NCBI RefSeq assembly: GCF_004768545.1
Contig: NZ_CP038637.1
Location: 70,510-134,509 of the forward strand
Length of the DNA: 64,000 nt
Direction of reading: 5' to 3'
Source: Cupriavidus oxalaticus
Lineage (GTDB): Bacteria; Pseudomonadota; Gammaproteobacteria; Burkholderiales; Burkholderiaceae
Part shown: piece by piece, positions 19,154-26,980 of the stretch
How the letters are laid out: each line of letters begins with the position of its first letter
How positions within the stretch are numbered: the first letter of the stretch is position 1
The notes under the pieces: model-generated
Told to the model about the DNA's origin: nothing
The model's database searches: none
Seen by the model: the letters and a program-made list of their open reading frames with translations, nothing else
Translations under genes and position numbers: made by a program

Positions 19154-19256
19154 GGGTCGCAGTCAGGAGAACATACACGCCGCGCGAACGAACCCCAGCA
19201 ATCGGTTGGCCCTCTAATGTCGCGGTAGGAATGCCCATTACTGAGCACCCCCCGCA

Positions 19257-19291
19257 CAGATCCCGGCGTGCGCAATTCACGCACCGGGCTC
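19257..19291 (-). ncRNA. group II intron domain V
   Basis: The minus strand reads GAGCCCGGTGCG-TGAAT-TGCGCACGCCGGGATCTG, a stem with the bulge and tetraloop-like cap typical of domain V, the catalytic core of the ribozyme. Domain VI (GGGGGGTGCTCAGTAATGGG and onward) follows before the 3' end. It overlaps the last codons of the maturase. Confidence 0.8.
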
Positions 19292-20770
19292 CTGCCTCGG
19301 GTATTTGGCGGTGAACCGCACAACGGGCCATGGGTGAAGGACTCGGGGTGGGGGCAGCCAGTCCCTTGCCAGCCTTTTCATCAGAGCCCACGTGGTGCCG
19401 TCTTTCTGGCTGCGACGCCGTAGCGCCCGCCGCCAGAGGTCGGTCACGTGTGCCCGGAAGGCGTGAAGGGTTGGGGTGTTTGTCGGCACGGCGTGGTAGT
19501 TGAAGTACCCTTGCACCACACGCCGCAGCCAGCGCCCTTGCTCCGAGATCGGCTGATGCCATCTGCGTCTCAACTCCTCTTTGATTTCCCCTAGCTTGGC
19601 CTGCATCCGGTCTCGCCGGGAGCGCCGCCTGAGCATGAACTTGCCGTCTTTGGCCCGTCCACAGATGTGGGTGAACCCCAGGAAGTTGAAGGTCTCGGGC
19701 TTGCCCGCCCCACGCCTAGCTCGGTTCTCGGCTGCAAAGCGACCGAATTCGATCAGGCGGGTTTTCTCCGGGTGTAGCTCAAGCGCAAACTGCTCCAGCC
19801 TTTGCTGCATGTCACGCTTAAAGCGCTTGGCGTCATAAGCCTTGGCGACACCGACAACGATGTCGTCGGCATATCGCACGATGATGATGTTCCCCTCGGC
19901 ACGGCGGTTTCGCCACCGGTTCGCCCAGAGGTCGAAGACGTAATGCAGGTAGATATTGGCCAGCAAGGGTGAGATGACCGACCCCTGTGGCGTACCTTCC
20001 TCGGTGGCTGACACCACCCCATCTTCCATCGCACCAGCCTTTAGCCATTTGCTAATCAGGCGCAACACGCGCCGGTCGCCGATGCGGTGCTCCAAGAACC
20101 GGATTAGCCAGTCATGGCTGACGGTATCGAAGAACCGGCTGATGTCGGCGTCCAGTATCCAGCTCACATTGGTACGCGCTATTCCGGTGGCCAGTGCATC
20201 CAGCGCATCGTGCTGACTGCGCTTTGGCCGGAACCCATACGAGAACCCAAGGAAGTCCGTCTCATAGACCGCGTTGAGAACCTCCACCACCGCGCGCTGG
20301 ACGATCTTGTCCTCCAGCGCGGCAATGCCCAGTGGGCGCAGCTTGCCATCCGCCTTCGGTATGTACTGCCGGCGGCTGGGCTGTGCCCGGTAGGCTTGGC
20401 GGTGAAGGCGCCCGTGCAAGTCGCTCAGGTTTGCCTCTAGGTCTTGCTCGTAGTCGCTCCATGTCACCCCATCGACCCCCGCCGCCGCCTTCCGTTTCAG
20501 CCAGAAGAACGACGTCTGCAATAACTCAAGGTCGATCAGGTGGAACAGCGCTGTGAACCGCTCCTTCTTCCTTTGCCTTGCGGCTTCCCGCACACGGACC
20601 AATCGCTGGGACACGCTTAACCGGCTCAGCGTCCGGGACGTGCGTGACCAGTCCATGTTCCCCTTGGCCTCCCCCCTTGGCTCCACCGACTCCGCCTCCG
20701 GTTGCCCGGACTTGTTCGCCAGCTTCGTCGCTACTATGGGGAAGTCCGACTTCTCCTGACCGTTCATCAT
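19277..20770 (-). CDS. ltrA: group II intron reverse transcriptase/maturase
   Basis: The 497-aa protein contains the reverse transcriptase blocks: GVDGVTWSDYE, LGIAALEDKIVQRAV, SYGFRPKRSQHDAL, ADISRFFDTVSHDWL, EEGTPQGSVISPLLANIYLH, and the catalytic RYADD (YADD at about 300-303). A maturase domain follows and the C-terminus ends HPWPVVRF...PRQEPGA, with no endonuclease domain. It splices its own intron RNA and copies it into DNA. I chose the ATG ending at 20770 (MMNGQEKSD) because the family starts with MNGxxKSD; a longer frame to 20917 runs through non-coding intron RNA. Confidence 0.95.
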   Translation of the reverse strand: MMNGQEKSDFPIVATKLANKSGQPEAESVEPRGEAKGNMDWSRTSRTLSRLSVSQRLVRVREAARQRKKERFTALFHLIDLELLQTSFFWLKRKAAAGVDGVTWSDYEQDLEANLSDLHGRLHRQAYRAQPSRRQYIPKADGKLRPLGIAALEDKIVQRAVVEVLNAVYETDFLGFSYGFRPKRSQHDALDALATGIARTNVSWILDADISRFFDTVSHDWLIRFLEHRIGDRRVLRLISKWLKAGAMEDGVVSATEEGTPQGSVISPLLANIYLHYVFDLWANRWRNRRAEGNIIIVRYADDIVVGVAKAYDAKRFKRDMQQRLEQFALELHPEKTRLIEFGRFAAENRARRGAGKPETFNFLGFTHICGRAKDGKFMLRRRSRRDRMQAKLGEIKEELRRRWHQPISEQGRWLRRVVQGYFNYHAVPTNTPTLHAFRAHVTDLWRRALRRRSQKDGTTWALMKRLARDWLPPPRVLHPWPVVRFTAKYPRQEPGA

Positions 20771-21136
20771 CGGCTTCGGCTCCTCGCCTTCCCGATGCGG
20801 ACCGCGCAGCAATACCACCACCGCGGGCCAGTCAGGAGATCTCCCGGTTCCCGCACAAGGAGCGTACGTACATGCCAGGGTCTCAGACCGCGCCGAGTCG
20901 AGTGGACGCTCGCGCAAGCGCGCCCACCCGTGTTGCCTTCCGCATACAGTAGTACGTCGGCACTCGGGACTGAATATGCTTTTCGCGGCTCAATGGCTGG
21001 CCTATACGCACCCCTGTCAACGCTTCGCTGCGTGCCTCGCGGCCCGCAACGCATGACTCGGGGACAGTGTGATTCGCTAAATCTTCTGCTGTCAGGGACT
21101 TTCACCCTTTACTCCTTGCCGGTTAGCCGGCGCACA

Positions 21137-21152
21137 CTGTATATTCATACAG
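21137..21152 (+). promoter_or_regulatory. LexA (SOS) box
   Basis: CTGTATATTCATACAG is a perfect CTGT-N8-ACAG match to the proteobacterial LexA site. It ends 2 bp before ATG 21155 of the small gene split by the downstream element. With the intron removed the context becomes TACTGTATAT-TCATACAGTT, matching the 20-bp consensus more fully. The gene it controls should be induced by DNA damage; this is inferred from the site only. Confidence 0.75.
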
Positions 21153-21154
21153 TT

Positions 21155-21196
21155 ATGCCTAAGAAGAAATTCCCTATCGGGCCGGACGGAAAATAC
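21155..21196 (+). pseudogene. SOS-box small gene, first 14 codons, split by an element
   Basis: These 14 codons (MPKKKFPIGPDGKY) are followed at once by the TG end of an element at 21197. Joining 21196 to 26542, after one copy of the 4-bp duplication ATAC, continues in frame with EYPRLTAAQLRAIYERNPSA and yields a 108-aa protein. The start codon sits 2 bp from the LexA box, so either the message is nearly leaderless or the box overlaps the start site. Function unknown. Confidence 0.75.
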
Positions 21197-21388
21197 TGTA
21201 GGAAACCGGAATTAGCTGGACTACAGATCAGTTTGCTGGACTGGAAATCCGGAATTAGCTGGACTGCCGTGCAATTCTCGCCGACGCTGAGCCAGGATCT
21301 GTTGGTCGGTTCGCCCTTTGCTCACTGGGCGTGGCTCAAGAAGTCGGCGAGGCGGCCGTCAATACGGAACTCCATTCCGTGTCTTGCC

Positions 21389-21616
21389 ATGCGTTACATC
21401 CCGATCCGCGACCAGCACCTTACTATCCTCGCCCGCAACCGCGACGCCTGGCGGGCTCGGGCGGAACGACGCTTTGACGTCGAAGATCTCATTCAGGCAT
21501 GCGTTCCGGATGCCGCCACTTGCGATCCAAGCATTGTGGCCGACGCGATCCGGGAGTGGTTCGATAGTTTTGACGACGGAATTCCGGCATGGCGGCTGGC
21601 ATCGCAAGATCGATAA
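21389..21616 (+). CDS. small hypothetical protein inside the element
   Basis: A 75-aa frame starting MRYIPIRDQHLTILARNRDA has balanced composition, a helical pattern and a C-terminal acidic/Trp-containing part (EWFDSFDDGIPAWRLASQDR). No strong ribosome site is evident, and the frame is open further upstream into the end repeats. It could be a real small gene or the tail of a truncated one. Confidence 0.35.
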   Translation: MRYIPIRDQHLTILARNRDAWRARAERRFDVEDLIQACVPDAATCDPSIVADAIREWFDSFDDGIPAWRLASQDR

Positions 21617-21863
21617 GATGCCGGCCCAAACGGCTCCAGCCCGAGGTTCGGCGCGCCAGGGAGGACCGTTGTCGGCCACGAGGCGACATTCGCTCCTACC
21701 GTCGACCGGATGCTCAGGCGTCAGTTCCTCGCCGCAAACCGGTCCTCGGAGCGCCGAAGGCCCGCCCCATTGGTAGGCGTGATCATCAGCATGAAGCGCC
21801 GTGGGGAGCCGGGAATAGCCGGACTACCCCCAGCTCGTCCCACACGGAACTGCAGAAGGCGCT

Positions 21864-23111
21864 CTAATCTCCGTAGCAATGAATCGTACTGCCGGTTCTG
21901 CCGGTAACGGAGGTCGCCAATATGCCCTGGTCGATTGATGAAAAGAATCTATTGATCAGCATTCCATCAGCCCCCCGAGGCGCGTACGCTTTGTAGGGAA
22001 TGGCTTCAGGCGACTCACGGAACGAGACGGCAAGGAACAGTGGTGGCGATGTTCCAGGGCCGCGAGAGAAGGGATCGGCGACTTTGCCATTGGCCTCAAA
22101 CTGCCAACCGGCCAAGTAGGTAACGCGCCTCCCAAAGACGGTAAGCGGCCCGGATGGCTCGAAGACCGGGATGCCATCATAACCGTCGACATACTTGAGA
22201 AGGCCGGCCTTCAGCATCCCTCGAATAATGTCTCCAGGATTTGGCGGTCTCCTGCACGCCAACTGCTCCTCCAATGCTTTGCCGGCGACGTCAAGGCGAT
22301 GTTCTGGTTCACTTGCAGAAATGACAGAGCCGGTTATTTGGAACGGTCGCGTGTTTTCCGCGCTGTCGTACGCTACTGGGGAATTGACGGTATTGGCACC
22401 CGCGACGCCGAGTCGATCTTCCCCTTGGGAGGGGGCATTCGCCACTTCCGTTGCTTGGGCGAGTAGCGTCGGCGGAATGGTCACCGGCTGCGAGCCGGAT
22501 GCCCCTACGGGGTCATATGCGTTTCTCTTGCTTGATGGCATAAAACAGATCGCGATTAGCAAAGAAATGCCAATCAAGCAAGCAGAGACGCTTCCGCTGA
22601 TTCCCTGACTTTCTTCCTTCGGCTTCGGGTTGTATCGCGGCTCATACGCCGGCGCTGCTCGCATGCCAGCAGCGGCAGCTTCCCTGCGTTCGCGCTCGGA
22701 TTCCTCCCGCATGCGAGCAGCGGCCTCTTCCCTACGCCGTTCACGCTCGGCGTCCTCCTGCATGCGAGTAGCGGTCTCTTCCCTGCGCTTACGTGCGGCT
22801 TCCTCTCGCGCATGACGCGCTTCTGCTTCCTGTTCTTGCTGCGGGGCAGGCCTTGGCGGTTGCTGTGACTTAGCTGAACTGTGGTGCCTCATCGATGCCT
22901 CTTCGGCAGCCAGTTTGCGATCGTATTCCGCACGCGCCACTTCGTTGCCAAGGACCGCGAATGCAGCGTTAAGGTCCTTCATGATTCGATCCGCATCCGG
23001 GTGAGTGCTCTTGTCCGGGTGATACTGCTGACTCAGTGCGCGATAGGCGGCCTTAATGACAGCCAGCGGCGCATTGCGCGCTACCTTCAGGTTGTCGTAG
23101 TGCGTGTGCAT
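21864..23111 (-). CDS. J-domain membrane protein
   Basis: The 415-aa protein starts with a DnaJ J-domain (about 3-66) including the HPD tripeptide (31-33) needed to stimulate Hsp70 ATPase. A charged Ala/Glu/Arg coiled-coil (about 90-150) made of near-repeats of 16-17 residues follows, then one transmembrane segment (174-191, VSACLIGISLLIAICFMP). The C-terminal 220 residues are a soluble domain with no recognised family, expected on the other side of the membrane. It could recruit the host DnaK to a membrane site. It is carried by the transposase-less element, transcribed toward its left end. Confidence 0.8.
   Translation of the reverse strand: MHTHYDNLKVARNAPLAVIKAAYRALSQQYHPDKSTHPDADRIMKDLNAAFAVLGNEVARAEYDRKLAAEEASMRHHSSAKSQQPPRPAPQQEQEAEARHAREEAARKRREETATRMQEDAERERRREEAAARMREESERERREAAAAGMRAAPAYEPRYNPKPKEESQGISGSVSACLIGISLLIAICFMPSSKRNAYDPVGASGSQPVTIPPTLLAQATEVANAPSQGEDRLGVAGANTVNSPVAYDSAENTRPFQITGSVISASEPEHRLDVAGKALEEQLACRRPPNPGDIIRGMLKAGLLKYVDGYDGIPVFEPSGPLTVFGRRVTYLAGWQFEANGKVADPFSRGPGTSPPLFLAVSFRESPEAIPYKAYAPRGADGMLINRFFSSIDQGILATSVTGRTGSTIHCYGD
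22661..22808 (-). repeat. tandem near-repeats of 48-51 bp in the J-protein coiled coil
   Basis: GCATGCGAGCAGCGGC-type units start at 22661, 22709 and 22760. They encode the repeated motif (R/T)MREE.ERERREEAAA of the coiled coil. This is a coding repeat and not a CRISPR array: there are no unique spacers. Confidence 0.7.
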
Positions 23112-23349
23112 TCTGTACCAGCGCTCCCCTGATTATGTGGACCTGTTCTCGTTATTCTTTCGAAAAGTCTTGCAGACCTACCAAACTAGGTCGAGAATTC
23201 TACTGGATTCCGTCGATTACTAATTATCGCAGGGCGGCTCATCGGCCAAGCGTGCTCGAGACTCTACGACAGTCGAGCTTGCAGGGCGCGGATACGTAGA
23301 CCGTATTATAAGTTTCACCGTTGCGACAGTATATGTGTCAATCCACCTG

Positions 23350-23523
23350 GCGAAGGCAGTTTCAGTCATCCCTGGGTTCTGGAACACATCCCGATGGATA
23401 AGACGGTTCTGCGCAAATGGCTGGAGGCCGGGTACATCGATGAGGGATCTCTGTTCGAGACACGGGCGGGTACACCCCAGGGGGGCATCATCTCACCTGT
23501 GATCGCGAATATGGCGCTGGAAC
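23350..23523 (+). pseudogene. fragment of a group II intron reverse transcriptase
   Basis: The frame reads SFSHPWVLEHIPMDKTVLRK, then WLEAGYIDEG, then ETRAGTPQGGIISPVIANMA before losing similarity. These are reverse transcriptase blocks 4-5 of another group II intron, distinct in sequence from the intact one at 19.3-20.8 kb and on the other strand. Start, catalytic YADD and C-terminus are missing, so it is a dead remnant. Confidence 0.75.
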
Positions 23524-23641
23524 TGAATGTGTCACCGGCAAGCTGGGGTCAATGGGCCAGGCCCCTGCCGGGCCCCGACCGAAGGCAGAGATCGGCCACG
23601 AGCTGTCGTCGCAAGCGTGGCCGCCTGCGTCATTCGAATGA

Positions 23642-23938
23642 CCGCTTCTTCGGGAGCCGACCGTCAACAAGGACGGATTCCTGGTTGGCACCCTTGTCAA
23701 CCGCAACTCGGTGGCATGCAGGGTTGCCCTCGACGTGAGCTCGTTCGACAAAAACGGCACACTGGTCGATACCAATGGGGGGATGGCTTGGCCCGCCAGT
23801 ACCAGCAACATCGAGCCGGAAACGCCCTACAACTTCTCACTCAATAGAACAGGGAGGAAAAGTCCCATCTTCCTTTCGGGAGCTCTCCTGGCGACGAAGC
23901 CGCTTGGCGAGTTCGTGCGTTCCATCGCGCAGCAGTGA
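23642..23938 (+). pseudogene. C-terminal fragment of a secreted-type beta-sandwich protein
   Basis: After an in-frame stop at 23639-23641, the frame reads EPTVNKDGFLVGTLVNRNSV and goes on VALDVSSFDKNGTLVDTNGG to a stop at 23938. The strand pattern with NGTLVD resembles FxLYD-type beta-sandwich domains. There is no start, signal peptide or ribosome site, and it abuts the intron fragment, so I read it as a truncated gene. Assignment to FxLYD is tentative. Confidence 0.4.
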
Positions 23939-23964
23939 GCCCTTCGCCGCCAGTCCTCCACTAC

Positions 23965-25026
23965 TCACCGCCTGGCGGTGTAGCAGTTCTTCGCGTAGTC
24001 CTGAATCTTTCCCTTGACGCCGCTGATGTCGACTGCGGCCGTGTATCCCACGGCCCCGTCCGCGGCAATCCAGGCGGTAATGGTCTTGGATGATAACAAG
24101 GTCCGCATTTCGGCGGATAGCAATTCCCGATGTACCCACACGACGGACTCCCTGCGCTGGAGCCCCTGCGCAGTGGCCCCCTTTCTCTGAGGCTGAATCT
24201 CTGTTCCGTCGAACGTAAAATACGAGTTTGTGGCCCACTCGAATTTACCTTTGGCATCCGCTTCAGTGGTGACCAGCCCACCGCCCAACCCCATTTTTCC
24301 ATCAAAGCACGTGAACAGGAAACGGGCACTCCAGTTTGTATACTCCTGCTCCACTTTCAAATAGGTTGCACCTTGCGCCTGTTTCAGCTCCGCGGTTGCC
24401 GGCTGTGTCCCGTTATTCGAGAATCGCAGCTTCGCCGCATCTTGCGCGGTCAACCAAAGAATGCCCTCAGGACGCACTGAGGCTGACGCAGAAAATGCCA
24501 AGGCATCGACGCCCATATTCTGTAGATATGCCACGATGAGACCGCTCGTTTCCTGGCTCGTGCCATTGTCTATCGTTGTGCTTTTGGCCGAAAACTGATG
24601 AAGCCCGAGCTTTGTCTCCTTGCCTGAGAAGTATCGCCCACGACCGCCCGCAAATGCGTAGGCGCACGCGCTCGCACAATATCCCCGTTCAACCATCTGG
24701 CCTTGCGAATACGTCGCGATGCCCGTGTCGAATCCGAGGCTGCGGATTTTGGTGCCGAGTTGTATGCCACCAAACAGGGATCCGCCCGGGGAATTAAACA
24801 GCACGGTCGCGGAGGTTATATTGTTTGCCTTGACGAACCGCTCAAAGTCCATCGCCGTGGACGAGGCAATCTCACCGTCCGCGTAGATTCTCGTTTCGCC
24901 GCCCCCGCGATTGATCCATGACAGGACGTCATACGCCTCATGCTTCGGAGCGGAGAATGTCATGGCATCGGCATTACCCACCAACATGGCAATGGCTAAT
25001 AACGAAGCCTTAGCGAAGATTTTCAT
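23965..25026 (-). CDS. periplasmic ClpP-like protein (COG3904 type)
   Basis: The 353-aa product has a signal peptide (MKIFAKASLLAIAMLVGNADA, cleaved after about residue 21). The next 200 residues resemble the ClpP/crotonase fold: FNSPGGSLFGGIQLG (about 78-91), then GYCASACAYAFAGG with Ser119 where ClpP/SppA proteases place their nucleophile, and KLGLHQFS with His143. The extra Cys pair around the serine fits a periplasmic protein. I moved the start in from 25122 to the ATG ending at 25026 because the signal peptide begins there. The C-terminal 150 residues have no recognised family. Protease activity is inferred from the fold only. Confidence 0.75.
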   Translation of the reverse strand: MKIFAKASLLAIAMLVGNADAMTFSAPKHEAYDVLSWINRGGGETRIYADGEIASSTAMDFERFVKANNITSATVLFNSPGGSLFGGIQLGTKIRSLGFDTGIATYSQGQMVERGYCASACAYAFAGGRGRYFSGKETKLGLHQFSAKSTTIDNGTSQETSGLIVAYLQNMGVDALAFSASASVRPEGILWLTAQDAAKLRFSNNGTQPATAELKQAQGATYLKVEQEYTNWSARFLFTCFDGKMGLGGGLVTTEADAKGKFEWATNSYFTFDGTEIQPQRKGATAQGLQRRESVVWVHRELLSAEMRTLLSSKTITAWIAADGAVGYTAAVDISGVKGKIQDYAKNCYTARR

Positions 25027-25568
25027 TTTGGTTACCTGGCGAGCTAGATTCGCAACGACTGGCAGTGTAGCTGAACTGCCTTCCCTTTTTGCACCCCTCT
25101 CTGCGCGGGCTGACGGCCGCATCCACCGGCTTGACAGCCCTCTTGCGAACGGGCGATATGAACAAGGCTGAGAATTTCACCTGCTCGGCCAGTTAAGCGA
25201 AAGCCGTTCCGTGGAGAGGCGACGCCGACTGGCGTCGTCGCCTCCGACGACCGGTAAACGCTCAAGAGCGGCCACAGTTGGCTTACATGTTCACCGGCAG
25301 TTAAGGGTCGTGGACGGCCCGTACGATCTCCGCCACCGAGTTGTGGAAGCCTCGAACGGCACAGAAGGATCGGGCAACAGGATGTCGAGAGGGTGTAGCG
25401 CCAGCCCGCATGCCGTAAAACGGCGGGAGTGCGGCGTGCGTCAAGGTACCTGTCGCCTCGTCATGCCGCCCCGCGCTGCAATCGCGCGCCGGGACCTGAC
25501 CGCCTGTTGGCGCGCACACCACCAAATTGCCGGTATCCTTTAGCCCCGGAAGCGGCAGGAGGCAATTG
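25027..25568. other. intergenic region between divergent genes
   Basis: No gene is evident between the ClpP-like and HNH genes. It holds an imperfect inverted repeat GAGGCGACGCC (25217-25227) / GGCGTCGTCGCCTC (25232-25245), with a 3-nt bulge, which may be a terminator or a structured leader. Promoters for both divergent genes must lie here; none is clear by eye. Confidence 0.4.
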
Positions 25569-26111
25569 ATGAGCGAAGCAAAGAAATGTAAAGACTGCGG
25601 GAAGATGCTGCCCGTCACGCGCGAGTATTTCGGTCAGTTCAAGAACCGCAAGGCAAACGGCGAAGTCGTCATTGGATTTCGCAACTCTTGCCGCACCTGT
25701 ATGGCCGCGAACACAGCCCGACACTCGGCCAACAATCCTGACCTAGTGCAAGAAAGGAATAGGCTTCGCCGGGAGCGCAATCTGCAAGGGGGTGGAGACT
25801 ATACCGTCGAGGACATCGAGGCAATTCGCCGGGAGCTTGCGGACGCCTGTCGATTTTGTGCTTTGCCTCTCAACAGGCAAGGCGAAGTCGAACACCTTAC
25901 GCCAGTTGCACGAGGGGGCACAAGCAATCCAAATAACCTCACGCTGGCATGTTCCCGCTGCAATCTTGCAAAAGGAAACAAGACGTTGACCGAGTTCAAC
26001 GAATGGAGGAAGGAACGGGGATTGTCAGTACGCCAGATTTCGCCTAAAGGTGAGGCCCCTGACTTTCCGGTGGGACTTCCTGGGAAGGGCAGCAAGGCGG
26101 AGAGAAGATAG
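25569..26111 (+). CDS. HNH endonuclease-like protein with zinc ribbons
   Basis: The 180-aa protein has two CxxC pairs at the start (Cys7/10 and Cys41/44), which resemble the zinc ribbon often seen in phage-type HNH proteins, then an HNH core: Cys94/97, Glu108-His109 in GEVEHLTPVARGG, NPNNLTLACSRCN and Cys128/131, ending in KGNKT. The first catalytic residue pair is EH where many members have DH. HNH proteins nick or cut DNA. The start at ATG 25569 has GGCAGGAGG just before it, which is why I reject the upstream in-frame start at 25527. It is the rightmost gene of the element. Confidence 0.85.
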   Translation: MSEAKKCKDCGKMLPVTREYFGQFKNRKANGEVVIGFRNSCRTCMAANTARHSANNPDLVQERNRLRRERNLQGGGDYTVEDIEAIRRELADACRFCALPLNRQGEVEHLTPVARGGTSNPNNLTLACSRCNLAKGNKTLTEFNEWRKERGLSVRQISPKGEAPDFPVGLPGKGSKAERR

Positions 26112-26394
26112 GCTGTCTAACAGCCTGGTGCACCGTCTTTTAGTTCCGGCGCGCAGAAGCAGCCAATATCCCGGGCCGGCGGTTGACTCCGTAAATTGTG
26201 TGCACGGCAGACGGCGAGCGCGCGCCAGACGGGCGCCGCTCGAGTGCAAACGTTATGAATGTCCGTTTGCATCGACGGGTTGAATCCACGGTCGGCAAGC
26301 GCCGATGAGAACCGGCAGAGGCTACCGATAACGAACGAGTTCGCACTTGGCGGCCTGGGATGGAAATCTGTGAAATATGCGCAAAACTGCGCGT
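26112..26394. other. gene-free stretch before the element's right end
   Basis: Several short overlapping frames exist on both strands but none looks coding. The inverted copies of the element's end repeat begin at 26395. Confidence 0.4.
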
Positions 26395-26541
26395 GCACGG
26401 CAGTCCAGCTAATTCGCGCTTGTCGGTCACGGCAGTCCGGCTAATTCCGGTTTTAAGACGGCCGAGCGGCGACGGAATTAGCTGTTAAGTCATTGATTTT
26501 TCGTAGAATGCAGTTCAGCTAATTCCGGTTCCTCACAATAC

Positions 26542-26826
26542 GAATACCCCCGGCTGACCGCCGCCCAATTGCGCGCCATCTACGAACGCAATCCGTCCGC
26601 AGAGGTGCGCGAGCTGCTATGGGAAATCCACCGGCTGCGCCTACTGATCCTGCGCGCCAATCAGCTCCAGGTGGCGTTGGACGGCGGCTGTGCGAACTCC
26701 ACCGAATTCATCCTGGACATCTTTAGGCGCGAGCTGGCCGGCGAGCCATGCGTCGCCGAGAGACGCGAGTGGGAACGGCAGTTCTTTGGGCCTCCCCGCT
26801 CAGGCGGTGCGCATTGGCAGGAATGA
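26542..26826 (+). pseudogene. SOS-box small gene, remaining 94 codons, split by the element
   Basis: This is the second part of the gene whose first 14 codons are at 21155-21196. It reads EYPRLTAAQLRAIYERNPSA, then helices EVRELLWEIHRLRLLILRAN and a C-terminal acidic helix, ending PPRSGGAHWQE. The whole protein would be 108 aa, helical and without a named family. In its present state only an internal TTG start at 26569 is available, so expression is unlikely. A solitary iteron copy lies 9 bp after the stop. Confidence 0.75.
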
Positions 26827-26835
26827 TCCCGCTGG

Positions 26836-26851
26836 GGTGAAATGGTCGCGG
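26836..26851 (+). repeat. solitary iteron copy
   Basis: GGTGAAATGGTCGCGG differs only in the last base from the main iteron of the 29.4-29.8 kb array. Together with the copy at 18634 it brackets the divergent pair of small genes (157 aa and the SOS-box gene). Confidence 0.65.
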
Positions 26852-26907
26852 CTTCTCTGGCGGCGCTGTCTGTGGCCGGAAGTGTCGTTTGCCGTTCGGA
26901 CGCGCCT

Positions 26908-26932
26908 TGCCGATAACAATCAGTTATCGGCA
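26908..26932. repeat. 25-bp palindrome TGCCGATAAC-N5-GTTATCGGCA
   Basis: Perfect 10-bp arms flank the spacer AATCA. The half-site GCCGATAA recurs as a 16-bp palindrome at 44676-44691 beside the tyrosine recombinase gene. Arm and spacer lengths fit a binding site for a dimeric protein or a recombination core site. Confidence 0.6.
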
Positions 26933-26980
26933 TGGGCCACGGCGACGAAGAAGCCGCCCGCAGGCGGCGCTTTGCCCTCG

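Larger units (their letters stand above)
19219..21135 (-). mobile_element. group II intron, probably class C
   Basis: Read on the minus strand the element begins GTGCGCCGGCTAACC at 21135 and ends after domains V and VI near 19219, giving about 1917 bp. Domain V is recognisable at 19257-19291, overlapping the 3' end of the maturase gene as in class C introns. The 5' exon ends in a perfect CTGT-N8-ACAG palindrome (positions 21137-21152), consistent with class C introns inserting after stem-loop sequences. Removing the intron joins CTCTAAT to ACTGTATATTC and completes a longer LexA-type box. The 3' boundary may be off by a base or two. Confidence 0.85.
21197..26537. mobile_element. 5.3-kb element with IS21-like ends and no transposase
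   Basis: The two ends are inverted repeats starting TGT: left TGTAGGAAACCGGAATTAGC then TGGACT, right (reverse strand) TGTGAGGAACCGGAATTAGC then TGAACT. Inner copies of GGAATTAGCTGGACTGCCGT occur at 21251 and, inverted, at 26395-26415 and 26428-26450, like the multiple end repeats of IS21 elements. A 4-bp direct repeat ATAC flanks the whole (21193-21196 and 26538-26541), and removing element plus one copy restores a reading frame. Inside are a J-domain gene, a ClpP-like gene, an HNH gene and two gene fragments. I see no istA or istB inside, so it is non-autonomous or decayed. Confidence 0.75.

Noticed and set aside
20771..20917. Upstream extension of the intron maturase to 20917
   Set aside because: This part is intron RNA domain I-IV sequence; family members start at MNGxxKSD, here at 20770.
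22661..22808. Short tandem repeats resembling a CRISPR array
   Set aside because: The units are directly adjacent, 48-51 bp, imperfect and in frame with the J-protein coiled coil; there are no unique spacers.
5039..26537. The intact IS21 element and the 5.3-kb element as one composite transposon
   Set aside because: Their end repeats differ completely (TTTCGG/GTGATCA against CCGGAATTAGCTGGACT) and each has its own target duplication.
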